Below are positions 35,242-40,992 of a stretch of 40,992 nt of DNA, piece after piece. A model generated the notes under the pieces. That model saw only the letters and a program-made list of their open reading frames with translations, searched no databases and was not told the DNA's origin. Source of the stretch: a virus. The position numbers and the translations under genes were made by a program. Every line of letters starts with the position of its first letter. Positions within the stretch are counted from its first letter, which is position 1. The stretch covers positions 1-40,992 of the IMG/VR virus record IMGVR_UViG_3300025098_000108. One strand, given 5' to 3'.

Positions 35242-35485
35242 ACCCTTGATTACTACTTGTTTTATTTACACTATTTAAAGCTTCTTCTTCTGCATCAATA
35301 CGATTTAGTATTTCAAAAGCATCAAAGATAGCTAGCTTCTTAGTCGCTGCTGCATTCTTTAATCTGTCTGCCGCTAACTCGTCGTCGAGGTCAGGCTTAA
35401 TAATCTTTTCTTGAGCGACTTTTATTAGTTGTTCTACTGCAGCTCTACCAGCCTTAATGATTTTTAATTTAATTTCTTTGCTCAT
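35219..35485 (-). CDS. Putative small terminase subunit or packaging accessory (88 aa)
   Basis: The small protein has a basic helical N-terminus (KIIKAGRAAVEQLIKVAQEKI), then DDELAADRLKNAAATKKLAIFDAFEILNRID near residue 33 and a polar tail. It is directly upstream of the large terminase and overlaps it by 23 bases, the usual position of the small subunit. No DNA-binding fold can be proved by eye and the length is short for a small terminase, so the assignment rests mostly on position. Confidence 0.45.
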   Translation of the reverse strand: MSKEIKLKIIKAGRAAVEQLIKVAQEKIIKPDLDDELAADRLKNAAATKKLAIFDAFEILNRIDAEEEALNSVNKTSSNQGFAERRSK

Positions 35486-36045
35486 AACATCATTGTTATA
35501 TTTTTAGATTTCATTCTATATAGAATCTTATCGTCTATCTTAAACTCATACTCCGACTCTGGTTTAAAGCACACTTTATCTCCTTGTTTAACACCTAAAT
35601 AAGTTAGTTCGGGATTAGTTATTTCTACTGTTCCTGTAAGAGCTTGATATCTATCGTTGTTAAATATAATAGATTCTTCTTTAGAAGAAGGTTTTATAAA
35701 ACAGTAATCTAAGTGAGACTTCCATTTTCCATTTTGCTGATACATAAAAAACTGAGTAGGTTCCACTATAAACAAATTGTCTTTTAAAAAACTTCTTCCG
35801 CTTTTCTCTCTACCCTTCATATCGTTATAATACTTAAAAACATTGTGGTGAACTACCAATATGTCACCCACTTTTACATCACCATCATAATTGATTGGAG
35901 TAGCTACTACATTGGCAAATCGATTAGAAACAGTATGATCTTCTTTAGATGAGCTTGTAATAAAGTCAACTTCTCCTATTTTTTTCACGTTATCGTACCG
36001 AGTATCATTAACCGGAGTTACAATAAAACCAAAAGGTGACTTCAT
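35482..36045 (-). CDS. Tandem GroES-like co-chaperonin protein
   Basis: The 187-residue protein appears to hold two GroES-type units. Unit one (residues about 5-100) has FIVTPVND, NRFANVVATP, DVKVGDILVVHHNVFKYY and NLFIVEPTQFFMY. Unit two (residues about 112-187) has DYCFIKPS, TGTVEI, GVKQGDKVCFKPESEYEFKIDDK and LYRMKSKNITMML. Each follows the GroES order of a start strand, a V-x-x-GD strand, a long loop strand with a charged turn and a final LYR..I-type strand. It may help the host chaperonin fold the capsid proteins, as T4 gp31 does. It lies just upstream of the packaging genes. The fold is inferred by eye. Confidence 0.55.
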   Translation of the reverse strand: MKSPFGFIVTPVNDTRYDNVKKIGEVDFITSSSKEDHTVSNRFANVVATPINYDGDVKVGDILVVHHNVFKYYNDMKGREKSGRSFLKDNLFIVEPTQFFMYQQNGKWKSHLDYCFIKPSSKEESIIFNNDRYQALTGTVEITNPELTYLGVKQGDKVCFKPESEYEFKIDDKILYRMKSKNITMML

Positions 36046-36046
36046 A

Positions 36047-36265
36047 CTAAAAATTGATATTGTATTCTACAGATACTGGAATAGTTGAATTGAAACTTTT
36101 CCAAAGAACAATCTCATTGTCTTTAATAATCCAAATCTTAAAACAATTCTTTTCGTCTCGTATGTGATGTATAGTGTACTTACCTCCTAAGACATCTTGT
36201 CCAACTAGGTAGTGCATAGCCCCAGACTTATAGTCAGGACCAATTGATATTTTTCTGATTTCCAT
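36047..36265 (-). CDS. Small conserved-looking protein near terminase (72 aa)
   Basis: The product starts MEIRKISIGPDYKSGAMHYL and continues VGQDVLGGKYTIHHIRDEKNCFKIWI with an end SVEYNINF. From memory, very similar small proteins lie upstream of the terminase genes in other Bacteroidetes phages, but no function is known. It is a compact beta-rich domain. The start has the AAATCAAATGAA leader typical of this phage. Confidence 0.65.
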   Translation of the reverse strand: MEIRKISIGPDYKSGAMHYLVGQDVLGGKYTIHHIRDEKNCFKIWIIKDNEIVLWKSFNSTIPVSVEYNINF

Positions 36266-36276
36266 TTCATTTGATT

Positions 36277-37932
36277 TTAAGTAGAATAAAAGTGCATTGC
36301 AACTCTATTATTAGAAGCAGAAGTATCTGATAAAGAATCGCTTAATGTTCCTGGCGAGGCATTATAACCAGCCTTAGAAACAGCTAAGTTAGCTTCTGAA
36401 TGACCATCTGCTATACCAATTATTCTTGTAGTTGTATTGGTTGAAGTATATATTACTATTTTTTGACCAGCTGTTAAAGTAATGGCTTCGTTAAAAGTTA
36501 TAGTATTGATTCCAGCTACTAAAGTACCTGATGTTTTAGATTGCAAAAGAGTAGCAGCTCCTGGGTTGGTTATCGTTCCACTGTACACTGCAATAGTTAT
36601 TACTGGAGTTCCTACAGTTGCAGAAGCTCTAAATATGTCTACTGAATTAATAGTTACATCAACATCACATACTGACTGAACTAAAAGTGTTTGAGCTGTA
36701 GCTGAAAATCCAGTAGAAGAGTAAATAGATAAAGGCGTAAATCCTGTATCTATAGCAGACCCACCCGTAGCATAATTAGGTATATTCAGTGTTCCTGCAG
36801 AAAAAGTAGCAGCTCCAGATGTTCCTGTTGTAGTTATTGAAAATGGATCTCCCCAAGAAGCAGTAGTCCCATTAGACTTCAAAACACTGTGATCAGCTCC
36901 TACAGCTAAAGTAATTGTGTCATTGTTAGAACTTCCTAAAAATATACTACCCTCATCAAGGTTTGGAGTTGCATTAGTTCTAAAAGCACCTAGTACTGTA
37001 AGGGCGCCACCATTGCCTCCTTTTATTACTTTACCAATTTTTTGAATAAGGTTAGCTTCAGCTCTTGGAGCCGAACTTTTAAAAGATCCTGCAGCTACAT
37101 CACTAACATATAATTCATCTCCAGTAGTGAAACCTGTTAAGTTTAACCCTGTTAACTCACCAGAAGTAATGACCTCACCTAAAGTACTTGGGTCTATATC
37201 TTCTTTAATGATTCCTATAGCAGACATTGTAGAAGCACTATTTGCTTGAGCTAAGTCAACATAAGGATTGTCTCCATTATTACCACCTGGTAAATACACC
37301 ACTTGTCCTTTTGATAAAACACCTGCTGTATTATTAAATACTTTTTGTAATACTGCCCCGTTAATATCTCCTTCAAATTGTTGTGTAGTAGATACAAATC
37401 CACCGTTGTAAGATATATTACCACTACCATCATCTGTCCACAAAGTAGAAGCGCTTGCGTTTATGATAGCTGTACTAGATCCAGGTGCTGTAACAACAGA
37501 AATATTAGAGTTAAAGTTTAAAGTGTCTATACCTGTTATTGAGGATCCTCCACTATCTTGAACTAAAATATCTGGGTTTCCAAACTCAAAAGCTGTTGCT
37601 CCTGAATTTACCTTTAATATTTGACCGGCTGTTCCTAGAGTAGTTAAACCTGTTCCGCCATTTGTTGTAGCTAAAGTGCCACCTAATGTAAATGTTCCTG
37701 TTGTAGTTATTGGGTTTGTAGTATCACTTGTTATAGTAATGCCAGTGGTACCACCATCTAAGCCAACACTAGTAACTGTACCTGATCCTGATCCTGAATA
37801 TAAATTAGCTATACTTTGTAAGGTAAAAGTTTTAGTGGCGTTATCGCCAGAAACATCTGTTCCAATTACTAAATCTCCCCCCGCAGGACTTGCTTTGGTA
37901 GGGTACGTGGTGGTGTTACTTATTTTCGCCAT
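36277..37932 (-). CDS. Tail fibre protein
   Basis: The 551-residue protein starts MAKISNTTTYPTKASPAGGD with GDLVIGTDVSGDNATKTF, a common start of fibre proteins. It is rich in Gly, Thr and Ser and contains TTNGGTGLTTLGTAGQILKV near residue 88 and GTSGAATFSAGTLNIPNYA near 370, both standard phrases of marine phage fibre shafts. The last 160 residues, from about GFTPLSIYSSTG, form a different beta-rich tip (LLQSKTSGTLVAGINTITF) likely to bind a surface. It is encoded before the packaging genes and apart from the tail hub. Confidence 0.75.
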   Translation of the reverse strand: MAKISNTTTYPTKASPAGGDLVIGTDVSGDNATKTFTLQSIANLYSGSGSGTVTSVGLDGGTTGITITSDTTNPITTTGTFTLGGTLATTNGGTGLTTLGTAGQILKVNSGATAFEFGNPDILVQDSGGSSITGIDTLNFNSNISVVTAPGSSTAIINASASTLWTDDGSGNISYNGGFVSTTQQFEGDINGAVLQKVFNNTAGVLSKGQVVYLPGGNNGDNPYVDLAQANSASTMSAIGIIKEDIDPSTLGEVITSGELTGLNLTGFTTGDELYVSDVAAGSFKSSAPRAEANLIQKIGKVIKGGNGGALTVLGAFRTNATPNLDEGSIFLGSSNNDTITLAVGADHSVLKSNGTTASWGDPFSITTTGTSGAATFSAGTLNIPNYATGGSAIDTGFTPLSIYSSTGFSATAQTLLVQSVCDVDVTINSVDIFRASATVGTPVITIAVYSGTITNPGAATLLQSKTSGTLVAGINTITFNEAITLTAGQKIVIYTSTNTTTRIIGIADGHSEANLAVSKAGYNASPGTLSDSLSDTSASNNRVAMHFYST

Positions 37933-38149
37933 TTTGTGTTACTGTTCCGTGTTCTAAATTAATTACAGATTTCTCTCCGTACTTATTTATTAATTCGTTT
38001 TCAAGTGATTCAAATTCAACTCTTATTGAATCTACTCTTTTAAGAACCGAGCTCTTTTGAATCTCTAATTCTCCTAATTGTGTTTTAAGTGATTGAAACT
38101 CTGAGTTCAAATCTCTTAAAGACTTTAATTCTTTTTCTTCTAATTTCAT
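37916..38149 (-). CDS. Small coiled-coil protein (77 aa)
   Basis: The N-terminal 60 residues form a clear coiled coil with Leu heptads (KSLRDLNSEFQSLKTQLGEL, IRVEFESLENELINKYG). The end is short and beta-like. It precedes the fibre gene with a 17-base overlap and could help fibre assembly or attachment; that is only inferred from position. A TATCTTTG element and A-rich leader precede it. Confidence 0.65.
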   Translation of the reverse strand: MKLEEKELKSLRDLNSEFQSLKTQLGELEIQKSSVLKRVDSIRVEFESLENELINKYGEKSVINLEHGTVTQNGENK

Positions 38150-38168
38150 TTAATTTAATTTATCTTTA

Positions 38169-38176
38169 CAAAGATA
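38169..38176 (-). promoter_or_regulatory. Putative -7 element TATCTTTG before coiled-coil and fibre genes
   Basis: TATCTTTG on the minus strand is 19 bases before ATG 38149, in the 28-base gap after the holin gene. The bases around it (TATCTTTGTAAAGATA) form a perfect 16-base palindrome, so it might also be an operator. No clear -33 TTTG was found. Confidence 0.6.
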
Positions 38177-38177
38177 A

Positions 38178-38627
38178 TCATTTTCTTCGTGATGCTGAAG
38201 ACCCATAGAAATAACCAAAAATGCTTACCACAATTCCCTCTGTCACCCCGATCAGGTGAATCCAAATCTCCTTATTGTGATCAGGCACCTCTAAAAACAC
38301 AATGGCATAAACCAAGAAGGCAAAACAGGAAAGGCCGACCAAACCTGTTAAATTAAACATAAAATCAAAACGATTTGCTTTAGCTAACTCTACTTCTCTT
38401 TCTCTAGCTGAATCTCTATCATCTACCTCTAGCTTATAAAGCTCTACCACCTGCTGATGTAACGCCTCTTTCTCTTCTGGTGTCAGATCCGGCTCCTTAC
38501 TAATAACGTTTTTAATAACTCCAAGAGCCCCACTTGAAGGTAATATGTCACCTACTACATCTAGTACCTTAGGAGCTTTGTCTTTTAGAAATTTACCTAT
38601 TGCAGTGTCTTTGAGTTTCTTTTTCAT
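38178..38627 (-). CDS. Holin of the 3TM type
   Basis: The 149-residue protein has an N-terminal part with KFLKDKAPKVLDVVGDILP, then a charged helix (TPEEKEALHQQVVELYKLEVDDRDSAR). Two membrane helices follow near residues 90-112 (FMFNLTGLVGLSCFAFLVYA) and 122-142 (IWIHLIGVTEGIVVSIFGYF), with a basic end. This layout is that of the 3TM holin family, first described for gene-transfer-agent release. It should open the inner membrane to release the M15 peptidase encoded nearby. Confidence 0.78.
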   Translation of the reverse strand: MKKKLKDTAIGKFLKDKAPKVLDVVGDILPSSGALGVIKNVISKEPDLTPEEKEALHQQVVELYKLEVDDRDSAREREVELAKANRFDFMFNLTGLVGLSCFAFLVYAIVFLEVPDHNKEIWIHLIGVTEGIVVSIFGYFYGSSASRRK

Positions 38628-38737
38628 CCAGAACAGCTTTCACAGTTTTCATCATCTATACTGCACGTTCTCTCTGGAACCGGCTGATTCTCCAGTTTCT
38701 CTAACATTTTCTGAAATTCTGACTTTTCTTCTATCAT
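38624..38737 (-). CDS. Tiny Cys-containing protein in the lysis block (37 aa)
   Basis: ATG 38737 overlaps the stop of the upstream membrane-protein gene (ATGA) and the stop overlaps the holin start, so this frame exactly fills the gap. The product starts MIEEKSEFQKMLEKLENQPV and ends with three Cys in TCSIDDENCESCSG. There is no membrane helix. The function is unknown; it could bind a metal ion or form disulfides outside the cytoplasm. A longer start at 38806 would lie out of frame over the neighbour and is not used. Confidence 0.55.
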   Translation of the reverse strand: MIEEKSEFQKMLEKLENQPVPERTCSIDDENCESCSG

Positions 38738-38925
38738 CCTTTTCCTAAAAATAAACCTTCTATAAATGTTCCTATTCCTGTAACTATGATGGCTATGGAA
38801 GTCCAAAACTTTTTCTCTAGACTACGTATTCTTTTTTCGTGATCGTTTTTTTGCTTGCTTATTTCTTCTAACTTACTTTGCATTACTGCCTGACCCTGTA
38901 GAAGTTGGTTTATTTTATCTTCCAT
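38734..38925 (-). CDS. XhlA-like coiled-coil membrane protein (63 aa)
   Basis: The N-terminal 40 residues are a coiled coil (INQLLQGQAVMQSKLEEISK, HEKRIRSLEKKF). One membrane helix follows near residues 42-60 (WTSIAIIVTGIGTFIEGLF). This is the plan of hemolysin XhlA-like phage proteins, which act with holins in lysis. It lies between holin and peptidase genes with an 11-base overlap to the latter, so a lysis role is likely. Confidence 0.65.
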   Translation of the reverse strand: MEDKINQLLQGQAVMQSKLEEISKQKNDHEKRIRSLEKKFWTSIAIIVTGIGTFIEGLFLGKG

Positions 38926-39385
38926 AAGCTTTGTATTTGGTTTTGTTATTATCGTCTTTATAAGCCACTAGTATTTGACCTCTCTGTGTTTCAGTAGTAG
39001 TATAACTTACGTGTACCCAAGATGGATTCTCTTCTGTACCAAATTCCCAAATCAACTGATCAAAGTTTAAATGGTCTTTAATATAGTGAAATACCTGAGC
39101 GTTATTAGGGTCAAAATTATAATCTCTATCAATGTCAATAGCTAACCCCTTAGAGTGTTGTGATGTTTTACTGCCTCCTATGGCTTCATTTAGAGCTTCT
39201 GAGCGATAACCACTACTAATGCTAAAAGGTACTCCGAAATGCTCTCTAATGGGCTGAAATATCTTCTCAGCTAGTACTTTCATATTCTCAATATGTTCTT
39301 CTGTGGGACTGTTGTCGATACCTCTCCTTTTAGCGGTAGTACTTTTAGTCATCTCAGAAAGAGACAGGTTTTTAGATAGCATCAT
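38915..39385 (-). CDS. M15-type peptidase endolysin
   Basis: The 156-residue protein is an M15 (subfamily 3) zinc peptidase that cuts D-Ala-containing bonds in peptidoglycan. PFSISSGYRSEALNEAIGG near residue 53 and SQHSKGLAIDID near 75 supply the first zinc ligands (His and Asp), and PSWVHVSY near 121 supplies the last His. FDQLIWEFG comes before it. No signal peptide is seen, so release depends on the holin. The end and start overlap the neighbours by 11 and 4 bases. Confidence 0.88.
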   Translation of the reverse strand: MMLSKNLSLSEMTKSTTAKRRGIDNSPTEEHIENMKVLAEKIFQPIREHFGVPFSISSGYRSEALNEAIGGSKTSQHSKGLAIDIDRDYNFDPNNAQVFHYIKDHLNFDQLIWEFGTEENPSWVHVSYTTTETQRGQILVAYKDDNNKTKYKAYGR

Positions 39386-39630
39386 TTTTTTACTCTGTTT
39401 TTAGCAGTTAGTAATATTCTCTCTTCCATCTTAGCTACCTTTACTTTTAGGTTGAGGTTTTCCTGAATGAGCTCATCTATTTTTAGCTCTAGACTGGTTA
39501 TTTTTTCCGTCAGCCTTCCTATTTGATCATCTTCCTTTTTGGCATTGATGTCAATCTTCTTTTTAACAATATTCCATATCTCCTTGACTCCAAGTGCTGA
39601 AATCAAAGCTATCAAGAGAGTTTCTTCCAT
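39382..39630 (-). CDS. Membrane-anchored coiled-coil protein (82 aa)
   Basis: ATG 39630 is chosen because the bases just upstream code a separate 35-codon peptide ending at 39632. The N-terminus (MEETLLIALISALGVKEIW) is a short hydrophobic segment. A long coiled coil (DDQIGRLTEKITSLELKIDE, LNLKVKVAKMEERI) follows. It has the reverse order of the other coiled-coil membrane protein (helix first, coil after). It may be a lysis accessory such as a spanin- or antiholin-like protein; this is inferred from layout. Confidence 0.55.
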   Translation of the reverse strand: MEETLLIALISALGVKEIWNIVKKKIDINAKKEDDQIGRLTEKITSLELKIDELIQENLNLKVKVAKMEERILLTAKNRVKK

Positions 39631-39631
39631 A

Positions 39632-39739
39632 TTATTTGCCTTGACCACGGTAAGTTGGTTTGTATCCCGTCTGCCCTTTGGACGCATTCTTGGAATGTAC
39701 CCCTGGTCTCTTTGTTGTTATTTTCTTTCTATACTTCAC
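39632..39739 (-). CDS. Tiny basic peptide (35 aa), GTG start
   Basis: A GTG at 39739 overlaps the previous stop (GTGA). The frame runs 35 codons to a TAA one base before the next ATG, so it fills the gap exactly. The product is (M)KYRKKITTKRPGVHSKNASK followed by a Gly/Tyr/Lys-rich end (TYRGQGK). From memory, short basic peptides with a SKNxxK...YRGQGK pattern recur in Bacteroidetes phages near structural and lysis genes. The strong positive charge suggests binding to DNA or RNA, or packing in the virion. Confidence 0.6.
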   Translation of the reverse strand: MKYRKKITTKRPGVHSKNASKGQTGYKPTYRGQGK

Positions 39740-39981
39740 TCTACAGGTTCAGCTGGTGTCCATTCTGGGGTAGCTAGTAAAACTAGTATCTCTTCGTGAG
39801 TATAAGTCCCTACTGGAACTAATGACCCGTTAGTGATAAAAGAAGGTTCTACCTGAAAAGATAAAACACCCTCTGTGTTTGCTACGTTTCTACGCATTGT
39901 TTGCGCTGAAGACTGGTTCACCTGACTGAATAAAACTGAATTGGTATCAGATAGGTTGATTACTACATAAGTTGTTGCCAT
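39736..39981 (-). CDS. Small hypothetical protein (81 aa)
   Basis: The product starts MATTYVVINLSDTNSVLFSQ and contains QSSAQTMRRNVANTEGVLSF near residue 24, then PVGTYTHEEILVLLATPEWTPAEP at the end. It is one small beta-rich domain with a C-terminal helix, and no family is recognised. It has its own TAACTTTG element 14 bases before the ATG and could belong to the tail or lysis block. Its stop overlaps the GTG of the tiny basic peptide. Confidence 0.6.
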   Translation of the reverse strand: MATTYVVINLSDTNSVLFSQVNQSSAQTMRRNVANTEGVLSFQVEPSFITNGSLVPVGTYTHEEILVLLATPEWTPAEPVE

Positions 39982-39995
39982 TTTTTGATTTTTTA

Positions 39996-40003
39996 CAAAG
40001 TTA
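39996..40003 (-). promoter_or_regulatory. Putative -7 element TAACTTTG before the lysis block
   Basis: TAACTTTG on the minus strand fits TAnnTTTG and lies 14 bases before ATG 39981, in the 29-base gap after the LamG gene. It could drive the small protein, the basic peptide and the lysis genes as one unit. The A-rich leader AAAAAATCAAAAA precedes the ATG. Confidence 0.6.
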
Positions 40004-40010
40004 ATATTTT

Positions 40011-40992
40011 TTACGGAGTTGGAGGCACATCTGTTCCTCTAGCTGTAACCGGCATACCACTTGATATTGCATTAGCTGTACTATATGGTGCATCACCTAC
40101 TAAACTACCTTCTGACATTCCGCTAGATACTCCATTAGCTGTTGTGCCTACACCGTTTGTTAAAGCATCTACACCCATACCATCACTTTCTCCATTATTA
40201 GATCCTATTTCGTCAGCTACAATCCAATCATTTCCATTGAAAGAACTATTTTCACCTAACTGCCACCAAGAAATAAGATTAGAATATGCAGAGTGAGAAT
40301 TTAAATTACTAGGAAGACCTTCGTTGTATATTTCTGTTACTTGTGACTGTGTTAAAGCTGTGTTCCAGACAGAACAGTTTGACAGTTGACCATCATAAGA
40401 ATTGCTTGTTACATTTGAATAGCCACCTATATGAAAATTATATGTAGTTGAGTTGTCTATTGTTCCACTTGCAGAAGTAACATCTCCAGCAATACCATTT
40501 ACATATAAAATCAAATCAGAACCATCCCAAGTAACTGTAAGATTTACCCATTTAGTATTGTCTGAAAATCCTTCGTCATTATGTGATGTGTAAAAAGTTC
40601 CACCAAGAGTTAACCAAGCAGTAAATCCATTTGTATTAGATGAATGGCGTGCTGTTAATATAAGAGGAGAAACACTTCCCCCATCATATTGTGACATAAT
40701 AGCAGTAAGCGTTGATGTTGACCAACCCTTTGCCCATATTGAAGCAGTGTAAGAAGTCATATTATTTAAAATCTTTGCTCCTGTATCAATTCTATCACTA
40801 CTTCCAGAATCAAAAGATAAAGCATATTTACTATAAGGTGCAACTGTTTGTAAGTCACTTTGAACAAGGTTTGATTGAGACATTCCTGAGCTATCACCAA
40901 CTAATGTATTTACAAAACCAGCGTATTCAGTAGCTCCATTATTAGTTCCATTATTACTTCCTTTTGAATCTTCAATACCTGTAGTTGTATTA
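40011..40992 (-). CDS. LamG-domain adhesion protein, cut by window end
   Basis: The frame is open to the right edge, so the N-terminus is missing; at least 327 residues are visible. The main part is a LamG/concanavalin-A-like jelly roll: YALSFDSGSSDRIDTGAKIL, TASIWAKGW, VNLTVTWDGSDLILYVNGI, IGGYS and LSNCSVWNTALTQSQVTEIYNEG follow the family order. LISWWQLGENSSFN and a Ser/Gly-rich end (SSGM repeated) come after it. Such proteins are virion appendages that bind cell-surface glycans. It is the first late gene visible. Alternatively it could be part of a larger fibre. Confidence 0.8.
   Translation of the reverse strand, partial: NTTTGIEDSKGSNNGTNNGATEYAGFVNTLVGDSSGMSQSNLVQSDLQTVAPYSKYALSFDSGSSDRIDTGAKILNNMTSYTASIWAKGWSTSTLTAIMSQYDGGSVSPLILTARHSSNTNGFTAWLTLGGTFYTSHNDEGFSDNTKWVNLTVTWDGSDLILYVNGIAGDVTSASGTIDNSTTYNFHIGGYSNVTSNSYDGQLSNCSVWNTALTQSQVTEIYNEGLPSNLNSHSAYSNLISWWQLGENSSFNGNDWIVADEIGSNNGESDGMGVDALTNGVGTTANGVSSGMSEGSLVGDAPYSTANAISSGMPVTARGTDVPPTP

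Noticed and set aside
36821-37712. 19-base repeat GTTCCTGTTGTAGTTATTG inside the fibre gene as a recombination site
   Set aside because: Both copies code the common fibre phrase I-T-T-T-G-T, so shared protein motifs explain the repeat.
38738-38806. Upstream extension of the 37-residue Cys-containing protein
   Set aside because: It would run out of frame over the end of the XhlA-like gene, while ATG 38737 makes an exact ATGA junction.
39631-39687. N-terminal extension of the 82-residue coiled-coil protein
   Set aside because: These bases are better explained, in another frame, by the 35-codon basic peptide that fits the gap exactly.
1-40992. CRISPR array, tRNA genes, integrase, repressor or DNA polymerase
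   Set aside because: No regular spaced repeats were seen, no cloverleaf-like segment was recognised in the gaps, and no protein with integrase, CI-like repressor or polymerase motifs was found. Parts of the genome outside the window could hold them.

Overview
The window looks like most of the genome of a lytic, short-tailed (podovirus-like) phage that infects a member of the Bacteroidetes, probably a marine flavobacterium. Three things point there. The DNA is low in G+C, and starts are preceded by A-rich leaders (often AAATCAAATG-like) rather than Shine-Dalgarno motifs. At least six of the few non-coding gaps on the minus strand carry TAnnTTTG, the Bacteroidetes -7 promoter element. The primase also has a BT4734/VirE_N-like N-terminus, a type common in that phylum. 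No integrase, repressor, tRNA, CRISPR array or DNA polymerase was seen. Both window ends cut a gene, so the genome continues on each side.

Left arm (about 1-10,550, plus strand): tightly packed early genes, many joined by ATGA or short overlaps. They encode a cytosine-methyltransferase-like protein, a DnaA domain-IV-like DNA-binding protein, an ERF single-strand annealing protein with a RecE/YqaJ-type exonuclease, a primase-helicase, a SNF2-like helicase, an HNH nuclease, a CxxCxxCC metal-binding protein, a DUF1599 protein, a possible PD-(D/E)XK nuclease, a VRR-NUC nuclease and many small unknowns. A repeat-containing, very AT-rich gap lies just upstream of the primase-helicase. It is a candidate origin or control region, and it also holds a 42-codon hydrophobic reading frame.

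Right arm (10,536-40,992, minus strand, read from high to low coordinates): late genes, converging on the early genes at 10.54 kb. In transcription order they are: a LamG-domain adhesion protein (cut by the window end); a lysis block (M15 peptidase, 3TM holin, two coiled-coil membrane proteins and tiny basic or Cys-containing peptides); a tail fibre; a protein resembling two tandem GroES units; a putative small terminase; large terminase; portal; scaffold; major capsid protein; two paralogous small virion proteins; two connector/adaptor proteins; a 1,670-residue tail-hub (nozzle/stabilisation) protein; and three internal or ejection-type proteins, the last of 1,732 residues. An HNH gene ends this arm.

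The late arm appears to be divided into separate transcription units: promoter-scaffold-capsid-terminator, promoter-paralogue pair-terminator, and then promoter-connectors-tail-ejection proteins. Two strong hairpin/T-run terminators and the TAnnTTTG sites give this layout, which would allow capsid protein and the paralogue pair to be made in different amounts from the tail proteins. All functional names come from reading the sequence and from memory of the families; no database search was run.
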